A stretch of 20,542 bases of DNA from an uncultured Campylobacter sp. Lineage in GTDB: Bacteria > Campylobacterota > Campylobacteria > Campylobacterales > Campylobacteraceae. How positions within the stretch are numbered: position 1 is the stretch's first letter; each line of letters opens with the position of its first letter. The stretch lies in NCBI RefSeq assembly GCF_938045465.1, contig NZ_CALIBF010000107.1, positions 1-20,542 of the forward strand, in the 5' to 3' direction. The position numbers and the translations under genes were made by a program. Of the stretch, positions 1 to 6,884 are shown piece after piece. Under the pieces are notes generated by a model that saw nothing but the letters and a program-made list of their open reading frames with translations, was not told the DNA's origin and searched no databases.

Positions 1-157
1 CGTCAAAGATAAAAAGATCAAATTTTTGTTCATAAGCAAGATCCGCGGCGCTTTGAGCATCGCTGCAAACGCATACGTCAAAGCCCGCGTCTTTTAGATA
101 TTCGCCGATGAGATCGCAAAGGGTCTCATCGTCCTCTACGAGTAAAATTTTACTCAC
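1..157 (-). CDS. Response regulator, N-terminal receiver domain (partial)
   Basis: Only the first 52 codons lie in the window; the gene continues past base 1. The translation begins MSKILLVEDDETL, the classic receiver-domain start, with the acidic pocket E8-D9-D10. Residue D52 in DLFIFD falls where the phospho-accepting aspartate is expected. The start is taken as GTG at 157-155 because it overlaps by one base the TAG stop of the upstream small gene (TAGTG), which points to translational coupling. An AAAGAGAT stretch just upstream could serve as a weak ribosome site. The output domain lies outside the window, so OmpR/PhoB-type membership is inferred only from the receiver and from the upstream tandem repeat. 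A sensor kinase partner would be expected beyond base 1. Confidence 0.88.
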   Translation of the reverse strand, partial: MSKILLVEDDETLCDLIGEYLKDAGFDVCVCSDAQSAADLAYEQKFDLFIFD

Positions 158-399
158 TACATCTCTTTTTTAATCTCTTTTTTCATCTCTTTTTTTGCAT
201 GAGAGCCCTTTTTAACGGCATCTTTTTTCATACCATGCGTCTCGTGCTTCATATGTTTCATCTCAGCTTTCACCTCTTTCGCACCATTATGCATTGATGT
301 ATTGGCATCCTTCATCTCATCTTTCATGCCCATGTCGGCAGCTACGGCAAAAGTGCCAGCAAATAGCGCACTAAGCGCAAACAAAGTAAGTTTTTTCAT
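157..399 (-). CDS. Small exported Met/Lys/His-rich protein (80 aa)
   Basis: The start is set at ATG 399-397, not at the longer upstream ORF start, because AAGGAG lies 9 bases before it and the protein then begins with a clean signal peptide (MKKLTLFALSALFAGTFAVA, cleavage near residue 20). The mature part is about 60 residues and unusually rich in Met, Lys and His, with MGMKDEMKDA, KHMKHETHGMKK and a final KKEMKKEIKKEM. It resembles the short 'MxKDx repeat' periplasmic proteins. Met/His clusters suggest metal binding (copper, for instance), but this is inference. The stop overlaps the GTG of the response regulator, so the two are probably co-expressed; the protein could be a target or accessory of that two-component system. 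It has no cysteine. Expression and export are likely; function is unknown. Confidence 0.8.
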   Translation of the reverse strand: MKKLTLFALSALFAGTFAVAADMGMKDEMKDANTSMHNGAKEVKAEMKHMKHETHGMKKDAVKKGSHAKKEMKKEIKKEM

Positions 400-427
400 T
401 ACGTACTCCTTAAAAAAAATTAGTGGA

Positions 428-460
428 ATTATACTTCCGTAAAAGTGAAGTAAGTGTGAA
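428..460 (-). promoter_or_regulatory. Promoter with tandem 11-bp direct repeat upstream of small protein/response regulator
   Basis: On the minus strand a perfect TATAAT lies at 433-428, about 30 bases before the start codon. Just upstream, at 460-439, two 11-bp units stand head to tail (minus strand TTCACACTTAC then TTCACTTTTAC, two mismatches). They take the place of a recognisable -35 box. An 11-bp period is one helical turn and is the usual layout of binding sites for OmpR/PhoB-type regulators. Binding by the regulator encoded downstream is inference. Confidence 0.6.
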
Positions 461-842
461 ATTCCGAAAAAATTCAAATTTAAATTTAAACGCCTGTAAA
501 TTCAAATGCGGCGCGGCTTAAATGCGCTCGGTCGGTCGCGATCCCTGAAATTTAAATCGCCTCGCTATGGCTAGTCGAATTCTAAACGCGAATCAAAGCT
601 AGCCAGAGCGCACGCCAACAGCGCATCGCCGAGCTTGCTTTACCGCGGCGAGATAAAAATTTAAACCTCCGGCGAAACTAATTAAATTTATAATGCCACG
701 ACTAATGCCACGACGCGCACGTCAAATCAAAAACGCCGAGCCAGCCTTTGAGTTCGCGACCTCGCGCGAGCTTTTAAATTCGCTATGCCGCATAAGCCCT
801 TAAATTTAGTGCGGCGCAAGCGCACAGGGCGCGAAATCGCAC
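461..842. other. Intergenic region without a recognised gene
   Basis: This spacer lies between the small-protein promoter and the stop of metN. No plausible ORF is present on either strand, and no metI-like permease could be made out in the minus-strand translation. It holds mixed GC-rich and AAATTTAAA-type stretches and a short tandem ATGCCACGAC duplication near 692-713. A GTGCG/CGCAC hairpin (about 810-826) lies just past metN and may act in its transcription end, but it has no T-tract. Confidence 0.5.
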
Positions 843-1832
843 CTAGTTCGCGGCGCAGCCTTTGATCTCATCCTCGCTTACGATCTCATAGATCACGCCC
901 GCGTTTTTGATAAACTCCTCCACGCGCGCAACGTGTGCGGGCTCCACGTTGATCACGAGGCTTCCGACGACGTTTTTATCAAGGCGCTCGAGCTTGCCCC
1001 AGACGATATTAAAATTTATCTCCAAAGCGCGCGCCATGTGCGTGATCACGCTGTCAAACGCAACCGCGGGCGGGAAAAAGAGCCTGATATTCACGCCGCT
1101 TGCGGGCAGCACCTCCTCCTCGCCCAAAAACTCCTTCATATTCTCATCCGGGTGCAAAAACAGCGAGACGATATCGCCCGAGTTGCTCACGCGCCCACCC
1201 TTAAGCAGGATCGCGCGCTGCGCGATACCCTTTACGACCTCCATCTCGTGCGTGACGAGCACGATCGTGATGCCGAGCTCGCGATTAATGCGGCGCAGAA
1301 GCGATAAAATTTGCGCGGTGGTGTTGGGATCAAGCGCCGAAGTCGCCTCGTCGGAAAGCAAAATTTTAGGGCTTAATGCAAGCGCGCGCGCAATCGCCAC
1401 GCGCTGCTTCTGTCCGCCGCTAAGCTCGCTAGGATAGGCGTTTGCTTTATCCGCAAGCCCCACGAGCTCCAAAAGCTCGGCGACGCGGCGCTTCGCATGG
1501 TCATTCGAATAGCCCCAAAATGCTAATGGCGTGGCGACGTTTTGCGCGACGCTGCGGCGGCTCATTAGCGCGAAGTGCTGAAAAATCATACCGATATTTT
1601 TGCGCAGCTCGCGAATCTGTGCGGCACTTAGCTCTCTTACCTCCCTGCCCTCGACCTTGAGGCTTCCCTCTTGATAATCCTCAAGGCCGTTTATGCAGCG
1701 CAGCAGCGTACTTTTACCAGCGCCGCTGTGGCCGACGATGGCAAAAATTTCACCCTGCTTCACCTCCAAGCTAACATCGTCAATCACGCAGGTTTTGCCG
1801 TAAAATTTCTTTAAATTTTCTATCTTTATCAC
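843..1832 (-). CDS. metN: Methionine ABC transporter ATP-binding protein MetN
   Basis: This 329-residue ABC ATPase would power high-affinity methionine uptake at the inner membrane with permease MetI and binding protein MetQ. Walker A is GHSGAGKST (34-42), the Q-loop glutamine is Q85, the signature LSGGQ is at 137-141, Walker B is ILLSDEA (157-163, catalytic E162) and the switch histidine is H195. Residues from about 250 to 325 form the C-terminal extension expected for the NIL regulatory domain, which binds methionine and inhibits transport in known MetN proteins. The start is GTG at 1832, with GAGGAAA upstream. It lies 43 bp after ddh on the same strand, so they may be co-transcribed. No metI is adjacent; metQ is about 4 kb away on the other strand. 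Confidence 0.93.
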   Translation of the reverse strand: MIKIENLKKFYGKTCVIDDVSLEVKQGEIFAIVGHSGAGKSTLLRCINGLEDYQEGSLKVEGREVRELSAAQIRELRKNIGMIFQHFALMSRRSVAQNVATPLAFWGYSNDHAKRRVAELLELVGLADKANAYPSELSGGQKQRVAIARALALSPKILLSDEATSALDPNTTAQILSLLRRINRELGITIVLVTHEMEVVKGIAQRAILLKGGRVSNSGDIVSLFLHPDENMKEFLGEEEVLPASGVNIRLFFPPAVAFDSVITHMARALEINFNIVWGKLERLDKNVVGSLVINVEPAHVARVEEFIKNAGVIYEIVSEDEIKGCAAN

Positions 1833-1875
1833 TCAGATTTCCTCGTTCATAATTCCGCCGAAACGCCCCAGAAAT

Positions 1876-2862
1876 TTATAAAATTTCGCGCCTTAGCTCA
1901 TCTGCGCTCTTTGGCGAAAGAAGCGCCGGAGCGATGTCAAATACGCTAAACGCGCCGCGCTCGCCTCTTTTTGCTAAGCGAAACGCCGCGCGGGCGTAGG
2001 CTACAAGCACGCTTGCGGTAAATTCGGGATTTGAGTCAAGCTTTAGCGAAAACTCAATCAAGTGTTTATTTTCGCCACGCTCGCCCGTCGCTCCGCTTCG
2101 CAAAACAAATCCTCCGTGAGGGATGCCGCCATGCTCTTTTTTAAGCGTCGCAAGATCTATGAAATGCACGCTCGTGTCGTAGTCGGCGAAGTAATTCGGC
2201 ATCGTTTTTATCTCACGCTCGATGCGCGCTTTATCGGCGCCCTCTTCGGCCACTACGTAGCACTCGCGCAGGTGTTTTTCGCGCGTGCTAAGTTTCGGAT
2301 TTTCGCCCGCGCGAACTTGCTTTAAGGCGCTTTCTATCGGCACGGTGTATTGGCGCGCATCCACGACGCCCTCGATCCTGCGGATGGCGTCGGAGTGGCC
2401 TTGGCTCACGCCTTTACCCCAAAATGTATAACTGCTGCCGTTTTCTAGCACGCTCTCGCCAAATAGTCTATTTAGCGAAAACAGCCCAGGATCCCAGCCC
2501 ACGGCGATGATGCCTACGTTTCCGCCCGCTTTGGCTGCGGCGTCCACCGCGGCGAAGTGCTCAGGGATTTTTACATGCGTATCGAAGCTATCGACGACGT
2601 TAAAGCTCCGCGCAAACTCGGGCGTCTGCGCCGGCAGATCGGTCGCGCTACCGCCGCAAAGAACTAAAACGTCAAATTCGCCCTTGTGCGATAAAATTTC
2701 GTCCGCGCTAAACACCGGCGCACCGCATGTTTGCACGCTGTGCGGCTCGCGGCGAGAAAACACCGCTGAAAGCTCTAAATCCTTGCTATTTCGCGCGGCA
2801 AGCTCTACGCCGAGACCTAAATTCCCATATCCTAAAACCGCTATTTTTATTTTTTCGCTCAT
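1876..2862 (-). CDS. ddh: meso-diaminopimelate D-dehydrogenase
   Basis: This enzyme carries out NADPH-dependent one-step amination of tetrahydrodipicolinate to meso-diaminopimelate, for lysine and peptidoglycan synthesis. The 328 residues match the Corynebacterium enzyme closely in length and motifs: GYGNLG (11-16) in the N-terminal Rossmann fold, SRREP (36-40) as a likely NADPH phosphate contact, CGGSATDLP (69-77), GWDPG (122-126), the substrate loop WGKGVSQGHSDAIRR (148-162) and HGGIPHGG (244-251). The ATG at 2862 has AAGGAT upstream. It sits between a small membrane protein gene and metN on the same strand. Most Campylobacter species are known for the succinylase route (dapD/dapE), so this may be an additional or replacement branch. 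Confidence 0.93.
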   Translation of the reverse strand: MSEKIKIAVLGYGNLGLGVELAARNSKDLELSAVFSRREPHSVQTCGAPVFSADEILSHKGEFDVLVLCGGSATDLPAQTPEFARSFNVVDSFDTHVKIPEHFAAVDAAAKAGGNVGIIAVGWDPGLFSLNRLFGESVLENGSSYTFWGKGVSQGHSDAIRRIEGVVDARQYTVPIESALKQVRAGENPKLSTREKHLRECYVVAEEGADKARIEREIKTMPNYFADYDTSVHFIDLATLKKEHGGIPHGGFVLRSGATGERGENKHLIEFSLKLDSNPEFTASVLVAYARAAFRLAKRGERGAFSVFDIAPALLSPKSADELRREIL

Positions 2863-2920
2863 TTTTTATCCTTCAAATTTTAAAATTTAGCGCGTAAGAC
2901 GGCGCGCTGCCGATGAAATT

Positions 2921-3067
2921 TTACCTCAGTAGGAAATAATAAATCACATATAACCAACTTAAAAATCCGTGGATTATCGCCCACATTATGCTTTTATTGA
3001 CTCCCCATGATAGTGCGACGGCTATGACCGTGCCTAATGTAAATCCACCGATACTACCTTTTGACAT
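2921..3067 (-). CDS. Small hydrophobic membrane protein (48 aa)
   Basis: This short gene is found by reading the gap between valS and ddh. ATG at 3067-3065 is preceded by AAGGAGA at ideal spacing, and the frame runs 48 codons to TAA at 2923-2921. The protein begins MSKGSIGGFTLGTVIAVALS, continues with WGVNKSIMWAIIHGF, and ends LSWLYVIYYFLLR. It is almost entirely two hydrophobic segments joined by a short polar turn at N24-K25-S26. The Gly-rich N-terminus and tryptophans at the segment ends fit an inner-membrane miniprotein. It lies 41 bp after valS and 58 bp before ddh, on the same strand. Strong ribosome site and codon use make it credible; the function is unknown. Confidence 0.75.
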   Translation of the reverse strand: MSKGSIGGFTLGTVIAVALSWGVNKSIMWAIIHGFLSWLYVIYYFLLR

Positions 3068-3108
3068 ATTTTTCTCCTTGATTTAAAATTTAAGCTCAAA
3101 ATAGCGGA

Positions 3109-5760
3109 CTACTCGCCAAACGCCTTTAGCTCGTCACATACTTTGGCGAATTTTTCCTGCGCGCTTTGCAACCCTTCGCGGTTTGCGGCGACGACGGCGG
3201 CAGGCGCGGAGGAAATAAATTTTTCATTGCCAAGCATTGCAGAGAGCTTTTCGATCTCTTTTTGCAGCTTTGCTTTTTGCGCGTTAAGACGCGAAATCAC
3301 GCCACTAAGATCGACCCCCTCAAGCGGTACGAAAGTTTCTAGGCTCTCGCTTACGTCGCGGGCGGAATTTGCGATATTTTGCTGCGTAAATTCCACTTCA
3401 TCGACCTTTGCTAGCGTTTTGATGTAGTCCGCAGCGGCGCTTAGATCGACTGCGGATTTGACGTAGGCTTTGGCTACGCGCGCATTGCCGAGCTCGATCG
3501 TCGCCTTTGCGCGGCGGATGCTAACGATCGCTTCGATAACGAGCGAAAATAGCTCCTCGATCCGCTCGTCGCGCTCGCCAGGATGTGGGTATCTCATCAC
3601 CATGATGGAGCGCGCGTCTTGCAGCTTCGTGCCGCTTAGCTCCTGATACAGATACTCGCTTAGAAACGGCATAAACGGGCTTAGCAGCTTCATTGCCTCT
3701 TTAAAAATCATCCCTAGCTCGCCGATCGCGGCCTTGTCCGCCTTACTAAGCTCGATGCCCCAGTCGCAAAACTCGTCCCAGAAAAATTTATAAAGCTCGG
3801 TCGCAGCGTCGTTGAAGCGGTATTCGTCTAAATTTTCCCGCACCGCGCTCACGCAGCAGTTAAAGCGCGAAAGCATATATTTGCCGAGGTTCGTTTTGAT
3901 CCGCGCCGCGTCCAAATCGTCAAATTTAGAAGCGTTTAAAAGCAAAAATTTGCTCGCGTTATAAAGCTTATTCGTAAAATTTCGATATATCAAAAGCTTA
4001 TCGTCGCTAAGACGTAGATCGCGCCCCTGCACGCACAAAATCGTAAGCGTAAAGCGCAAAATATCGGCGCTAAATTCATCTATTTTTAGCAGCGGATCGA
4101 CTACGTTTTTGCTCGATTTGCTCATCTTTTTGCCGTCTTTGTCCTTAACCAAGGCATGCAGATAGATGTCGCGAAACGGCAGCTCGCCCATGGCGTTTTG
4201 GCACTGAAACATCATGCGCGCGACCCAGAAAAACAAAATGTCAAAGCCCGTAATTAGCATGGTATTCGGATAAAATTCGTTCAAATCCTCCTCAAACCAC
4301 TTCTCGTTTTTCAGAGCCTCGCCATTGCCCCAGCCAAGCGTACTGATCGGCCAAAGACCGCTTGAAAACCACGTATCGAGCACGTCGGGATCTTGAGTAA
4401 AATTTTTACCGCCGCATTTTGGGCAGACATCGGGGCTCTCGCGCTCATCTGCCCACTGATGGCCGCAGTCGCAGTAAAACACGGGAATTCTATGCCCCCA
4501 CCACAGCTGGCGGCTAATACACCAGTCCTTCAGCTCGCGCATCCAGGCGTTGAAGCTATTGATCCAGTGCTTCGGGAAAAATTCCGCCTCGCCGGAATTT
4601 ACCTTAGAGATCGCATCTTTTGCGATATCTGCGCGCACGAACCACTGCTGCGAGATGTACGGCTCGACGACGTTTTTGCAGCGGTAGCAGTAGCCGACTT
4701 GATTTTCGTAGTCCTCGATTTTTTCTATAAAGCCCAGCCGTTCGAGCTCCGCTACGATCTGCTCGCGCGCGGCAAGCCGCTCTAAGCCTTGAAATTTACC
4801 GCACTGCTCGTTTAAAATTCCTTTTTCGTCAAAAACGGTGATAAACTCCAGCTCATGACGCTTGCCGACCTCATAATCGTTGGTATCGTGCGCGGGCGTG
4901 ACCTTCACTGCACCCGTTCCGAAGCTCATATCGACGTATTCGTCGGCGATGATCTCTATCTCGCGGCCGATTAGCGGCAGCACGACTTTTTTGCCGATCA
5001 AATTTTTATAGCGTTCGTCCGCGGGATTTACCATTACGGCGGTGTCGCCGAAGTAGGTTTCGGGGCGCGTAGTCGCGACAACAATGTAGTTGCGGCTCGT
5101 CTCGCTCGAATCTTTGCAAGAGTTTGAATTTTGTCTGTCCGCAAAGTAGTAACGCAAATGATAAAGCTTGCCCTTGTTCTCCTTGTGTTCGACCTCCACG
5201 TCGCTTAGCGCGCCGTCGTGCGTGCACCAGTTTACCATATAGTTGCCGCGCACGATGAGCCCCGCGTCGTATAGATTTACGAAGGCTTTGCGAACGGCGT
5301 TTTTAAGCCCCTCATCCATCGTAAAGCGCTGTCTGCTCCACGCAGGCGTGACGCCAAGGCGCTTCATCTGCTTTACAATCTGCCCGCCGCTTTGCTCCTT
5401 CCAGTGCCAAACGTGCTTTAAAAACTCCTCGCGCCCGATCGCTTCCTTTTTGATCCCTTGCGCCAAAAGCTCGCGCTCGACGACATTTTGCGTCGCGATA
5501 CCTGCGTGATCTAACCCCGGCTGCCACAGCGTACGGTAGCCGTCCATTCGCTTGTATCGCGTCATGATATCTTGCAAGGTAAAAGTGAGCGAGTGTCCGA
5601 TATGAAGCACTCCGGTGACGTTAGGAGGGGGCATCATAATGCAAAAGTTTTTGCCTTTTTGCTGGATATCTTTATTGCCGTCGATCTCGAAGTAACCGCG
5701 CTGCTCCCAAATTTTATAAAAGCTCTCCTCTACGGCTTTCGCGTCGTAAAAATTTGCCAT
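3109..5760 (-). CDS. valS: Valine--tRNA ligase
   Basis: This class I aminoacyl-tRNA synthetase charges tRNA-Val. It has 883 residues, a normal length. The HIGH motif is HIGH at 53-56 within PPPNVTGVLHIGHS, and KMSKS is at 545-549 followed by SKNVVDP. The editing domain (TTRPETYFGDTAV near 230-242, then GTGAVKVTPAHD near 281-292) removes mischarged threonine. Cysteine pairs C358/C361 and C430/C432 with C446/C449 form a likely zinc-binding insertion. The anticodon-binding domain follows, and the last 70 residues are Ala/Lys/Glu-rich and fit the ValS C-terminal coiled coil (LNAQKAKLQKEIEKL). ATG at 5760 has AGGCTGA upstream. It is the first gene of a probable minus-strand unit with the 48-aa protein, ddh and metN. 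Confidence 0.98.
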   Translation of the reverse strand: MANFYDAKAVEESFYKIWEQRGYFEIDGNKDIQQKGKNFCIMMPPPNVTGVLHIGHSLTFTLQDIMTRYKRMDGYRTLWQPGLDHAGIATQNVVERELLAQGIKKEAIGREEFLKHVWHWKEQSGGQIVKQMKRLGVTPAWSRQRFTMDEGLKNAVRKAFVNLYDAGLIVRGNYMVNWCTHDGALSDVEVEHKENKGKLYHLRYYFADRQNSNSCKDSSETSRNYIVVATTRPETYFGDTAVMVNPADERYKNLIGKKVVLPLIGREIEIIADEYVDMSFGTGAVKVTPAHDTNDYEVGKRHELEFITVFDEKGILNEQCGKFQGLERLAAREQIVAELERLGFIEKIEDYENQVGYCYRCKNVVEPYISQQWFVRADIAKDAISKVNSGEAEFFPKHWINSFNAWMRELKDWCISRQLWWGHRIPVFYCDCGHQWADERESPDVCPKCGGKNFTQDPDVLDTWFSSGLWPISTLGWGNGEALKNEKWFEEDLNEFYPNTMLITGFDILFFWVARMMFQCQNAMGELPFRDIYLHALVKDKDGKKMSKSSKNVVDPLLKIDEFSADILRFTLTILCVQGRDLRLSDDKLLIYRNFTNKLYNASKFLLLNASKFDDLDAARIKTNLGKYMLSRFNCCVSAVRENLDEYRFNDAATELYKFFWDEFCDWGIELSKADKAAIGELGMIFKEAMKLLSPFMPFLSEYLYQELSGTKLQDARSIMVMRYPHPGERDERIEELFSLVIEAIVSIRRAKATIELGNARVAKAYVKSAVDLSAAADYIKTLAKVDEVEFTQQNIANSARDVSESLETFVPLEGVDLSGVISRLNAQKAKLQKEIEKLSAMLGNEKFISSAPAAVVAANREGLQSAQEKFAKVCDELKAFGE

Positions 5761-5838
5761 TTTCAGCCTTTTTTTAAAATTTTAAATTTTGCGATTTTAG
5801 CGGAATTTTTGTAAAGCGCTCATTAAAGCGTGCCAATT

Positions 5839-5861
5839 CTACATTGTACAATAAAATGTAG
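5839..5861. promoter_or_regulatory. Inverted repeat, possible operator between valS and metQ
   Basis: CTACATT (5839-5845) and AATGTAG (5855-5861) form an inverted repeat with a 9-base spacer. Nested in it is the perfect palindrome ATTGTACAAT (5843-5852). It lies in the divergent valS/metQ spacer, about 75 bases upstream of the metQ -35 box, so it could be an operator for either gene. The regulator is unknown. Confidence 0.35.
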
Positions 5862-5934
5862 TATTTAAATATATATAGAAATATCGAATTTTAGAATATT
5901 TTAGATAAAATTTTAAAAAGTCATATAAAAACAC

Positions 5935-5963
5935 TTGACATTAAAAATTCTACCTGCTATAAT
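5935..5963 (+). promoter_or_regulatory. Near-consensus sigma-70 promoter of metQ
   Basis: TTGACA (5935-5940) and TATAAT (5958-5963) are both perfect hexamers with an exact 17-base spacer, and TGC before TATAAT adds an extended -10. The start codon of metQ is 30 bases past the -10. Campylobacter promoters normally lack a clear -35 box, so this is an unusually strong-looking promoter. Confidence 0.8.
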
Positions 5964-5993
5964 ACCGCGAAATTTTAACCAAAAGGATTAAAT

Positions 5994-6770
5994 ATGAAGA
6001 AATTTCTTCTCGCTTCGCTTCTTAGCGCCAGCGTCGTCAGTTTCGCTCTTGCCGAAAAAATCGTAGTCGCCGCTACTCCGATACCGCATGCCGAAATTTT
6101 GGAGCAGATCAAGCCCGATCTAAAAGCCCAAGGTTACGATCTTGAGGTCAAGGTTTTCAACGACTACGTAACCCCAAACCTCGCTACCGATAGCGGCGAC
6201 GTGGATGCGGGATTTTTCCAGCACGTGCCGTATATGGAGGAATTTAACGCCAATAAAGGCACGAAGTTAAAAGCGACCGTGGGCGTGCATTTAGAGCCGA
6301 TGGGCATCTACAGCCATAAGATTAAAAATTTAAAAGATCTTAAAAACGGCGCTAAAGTTGCCGTGCCGAACGATCCGACCAACGAAAGCCGCGCTCTTGA
6401 TCTGCTCGTAGCCGCGGGGCTCATCGAAGTTGATCAAAATGCCAAGCTTCGCACGCCGCTAGACGTCACGAAAAACCCTAAAAATTTAGAAATTTTAGAG
6501 CTTGAAGGCGCCGCGCTTCCGCGAACCCTGGGCGATGTCGATATTGCGGTTATCAACTCAAATTTTGCCTTTAACGCAAATTTAAACCCGATCAAAGATT
6601 CGCTATTTTTAGAAAAGGCTGAGGGCAACCCTTACACAAATGTTATTAGCGTTAAAGAAGGCAACGAAAACAGCCCTAAAATCAAGGCGCTAGATAAAGC
6701 GATCCAAAGTGAGAAGGTGAAAAAATTTATCGAGACGCAATATAAAGGCGCAATCATTCCATCGTTTTAA
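5994..6770 (+). CDS. metQ: MetQ/NlpA-family methionine-binding protein
   Basis: This 258-residue periplasmic substrate-binding protein of the NlpA family would capture methionine (or a related amino acid) for the MetNI transporter. Family landmarks visible include VAATPIPHAEILEQIKP (26-42), FNDYVTPN, the DAGFFQHVPYM motif, GIYSHKIKNLKDL, and VAVPNDPTNESRAL. The signal peptide is MKKFLLASLLSASVVSFALA (1-20), followed by E21; there is no lipobox cysteine, so unlike E. coli MetQ it is probably not lipidated and is cleaved by signal peptidase I. AAAGGA lies before the ATG. It is separated from metN and stands alone behind its own strong promoter; a hairpin follows it. Ligand specificity within the family cannot be settled from sequence alone. 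Confidence 0.88.
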   Translation: MKKFLLASLLSASVVSFALAEKIVVAATPIPHAEILEQIKPDLKAQGYDLEVKVFNDYVTPNLATDSGDVDAGFFQHVPYMEEFNANKGTKLKATVGVHLEPMGIYSHKIKNLKDLKNGAKVAVPNDPTNESRALDLLVAAGLIEVDQNAKLRTPLDVTKNPKNLEILELEGAALPRTLGDVDIAVINSNFAFNANLNPIKDSLFLEKAEGNPYTNVISVKEGNENSPKIKALDKAIQSEKVKKFIETQYKGAIIPSF

Positions 6771-6784
6771 CTCCTCTCTTTTTA

Positions 6785-6813
6785 AAATTCGGCGCACGAT
6801 TCGCGCCGAATTT
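6785..6813 (+). terminator. Hairpin terminator after metQ
   Basis: AAATTCGGCGC (6785-6795) pairs perfectly with GCGCCGAATTT (6803-6813) around a 7-base loop, 14 bases past the metQ stop. The AAA/TTT flanks are built into the stem and there is no long extra T-run, so efficiency is uncertain. Confidence 0.6.
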
Positions 6814-6847
6814 GCTGGCATTCGCTATTTTATTTACTATCTTTTTT

Positions 6848-6853
6848 TATAAT
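6848..6853 (+). promoter_or_regulatory. Probable -10 box for peb4
   Basis: A perfect TATAAT follows a run of seven T, the typical Campylobacter sigma-70 arrangement without a -35 box. It lies 31 bases before the ATG of the PPIase gene. Confidence 0.6.
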
Positions 6854-6884
6854 TGCGCGAAATTTACCGAATAAAGGAAAAATA

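Noticed and set aside
907..1437. Long plus-strand open frame opposite metN
   Set aside because: It is a mirror of the confident metN frame. The protein is Ser/Arg/Leu-rich with no motif and no ribosome site.
4393..4785. Plus-strand open frame opposite valS
   Set aside because: It is a shadow of the valS zinc-binding and catalytic region; all valS motifs lie on the minus strand.
5764..5993. Possible methionine or SAM riboswitch before metQ
   Set aside because: The leader after the -10 box is only about 25 bases long and there is no paired-stem architecture that could form a riboswitch.
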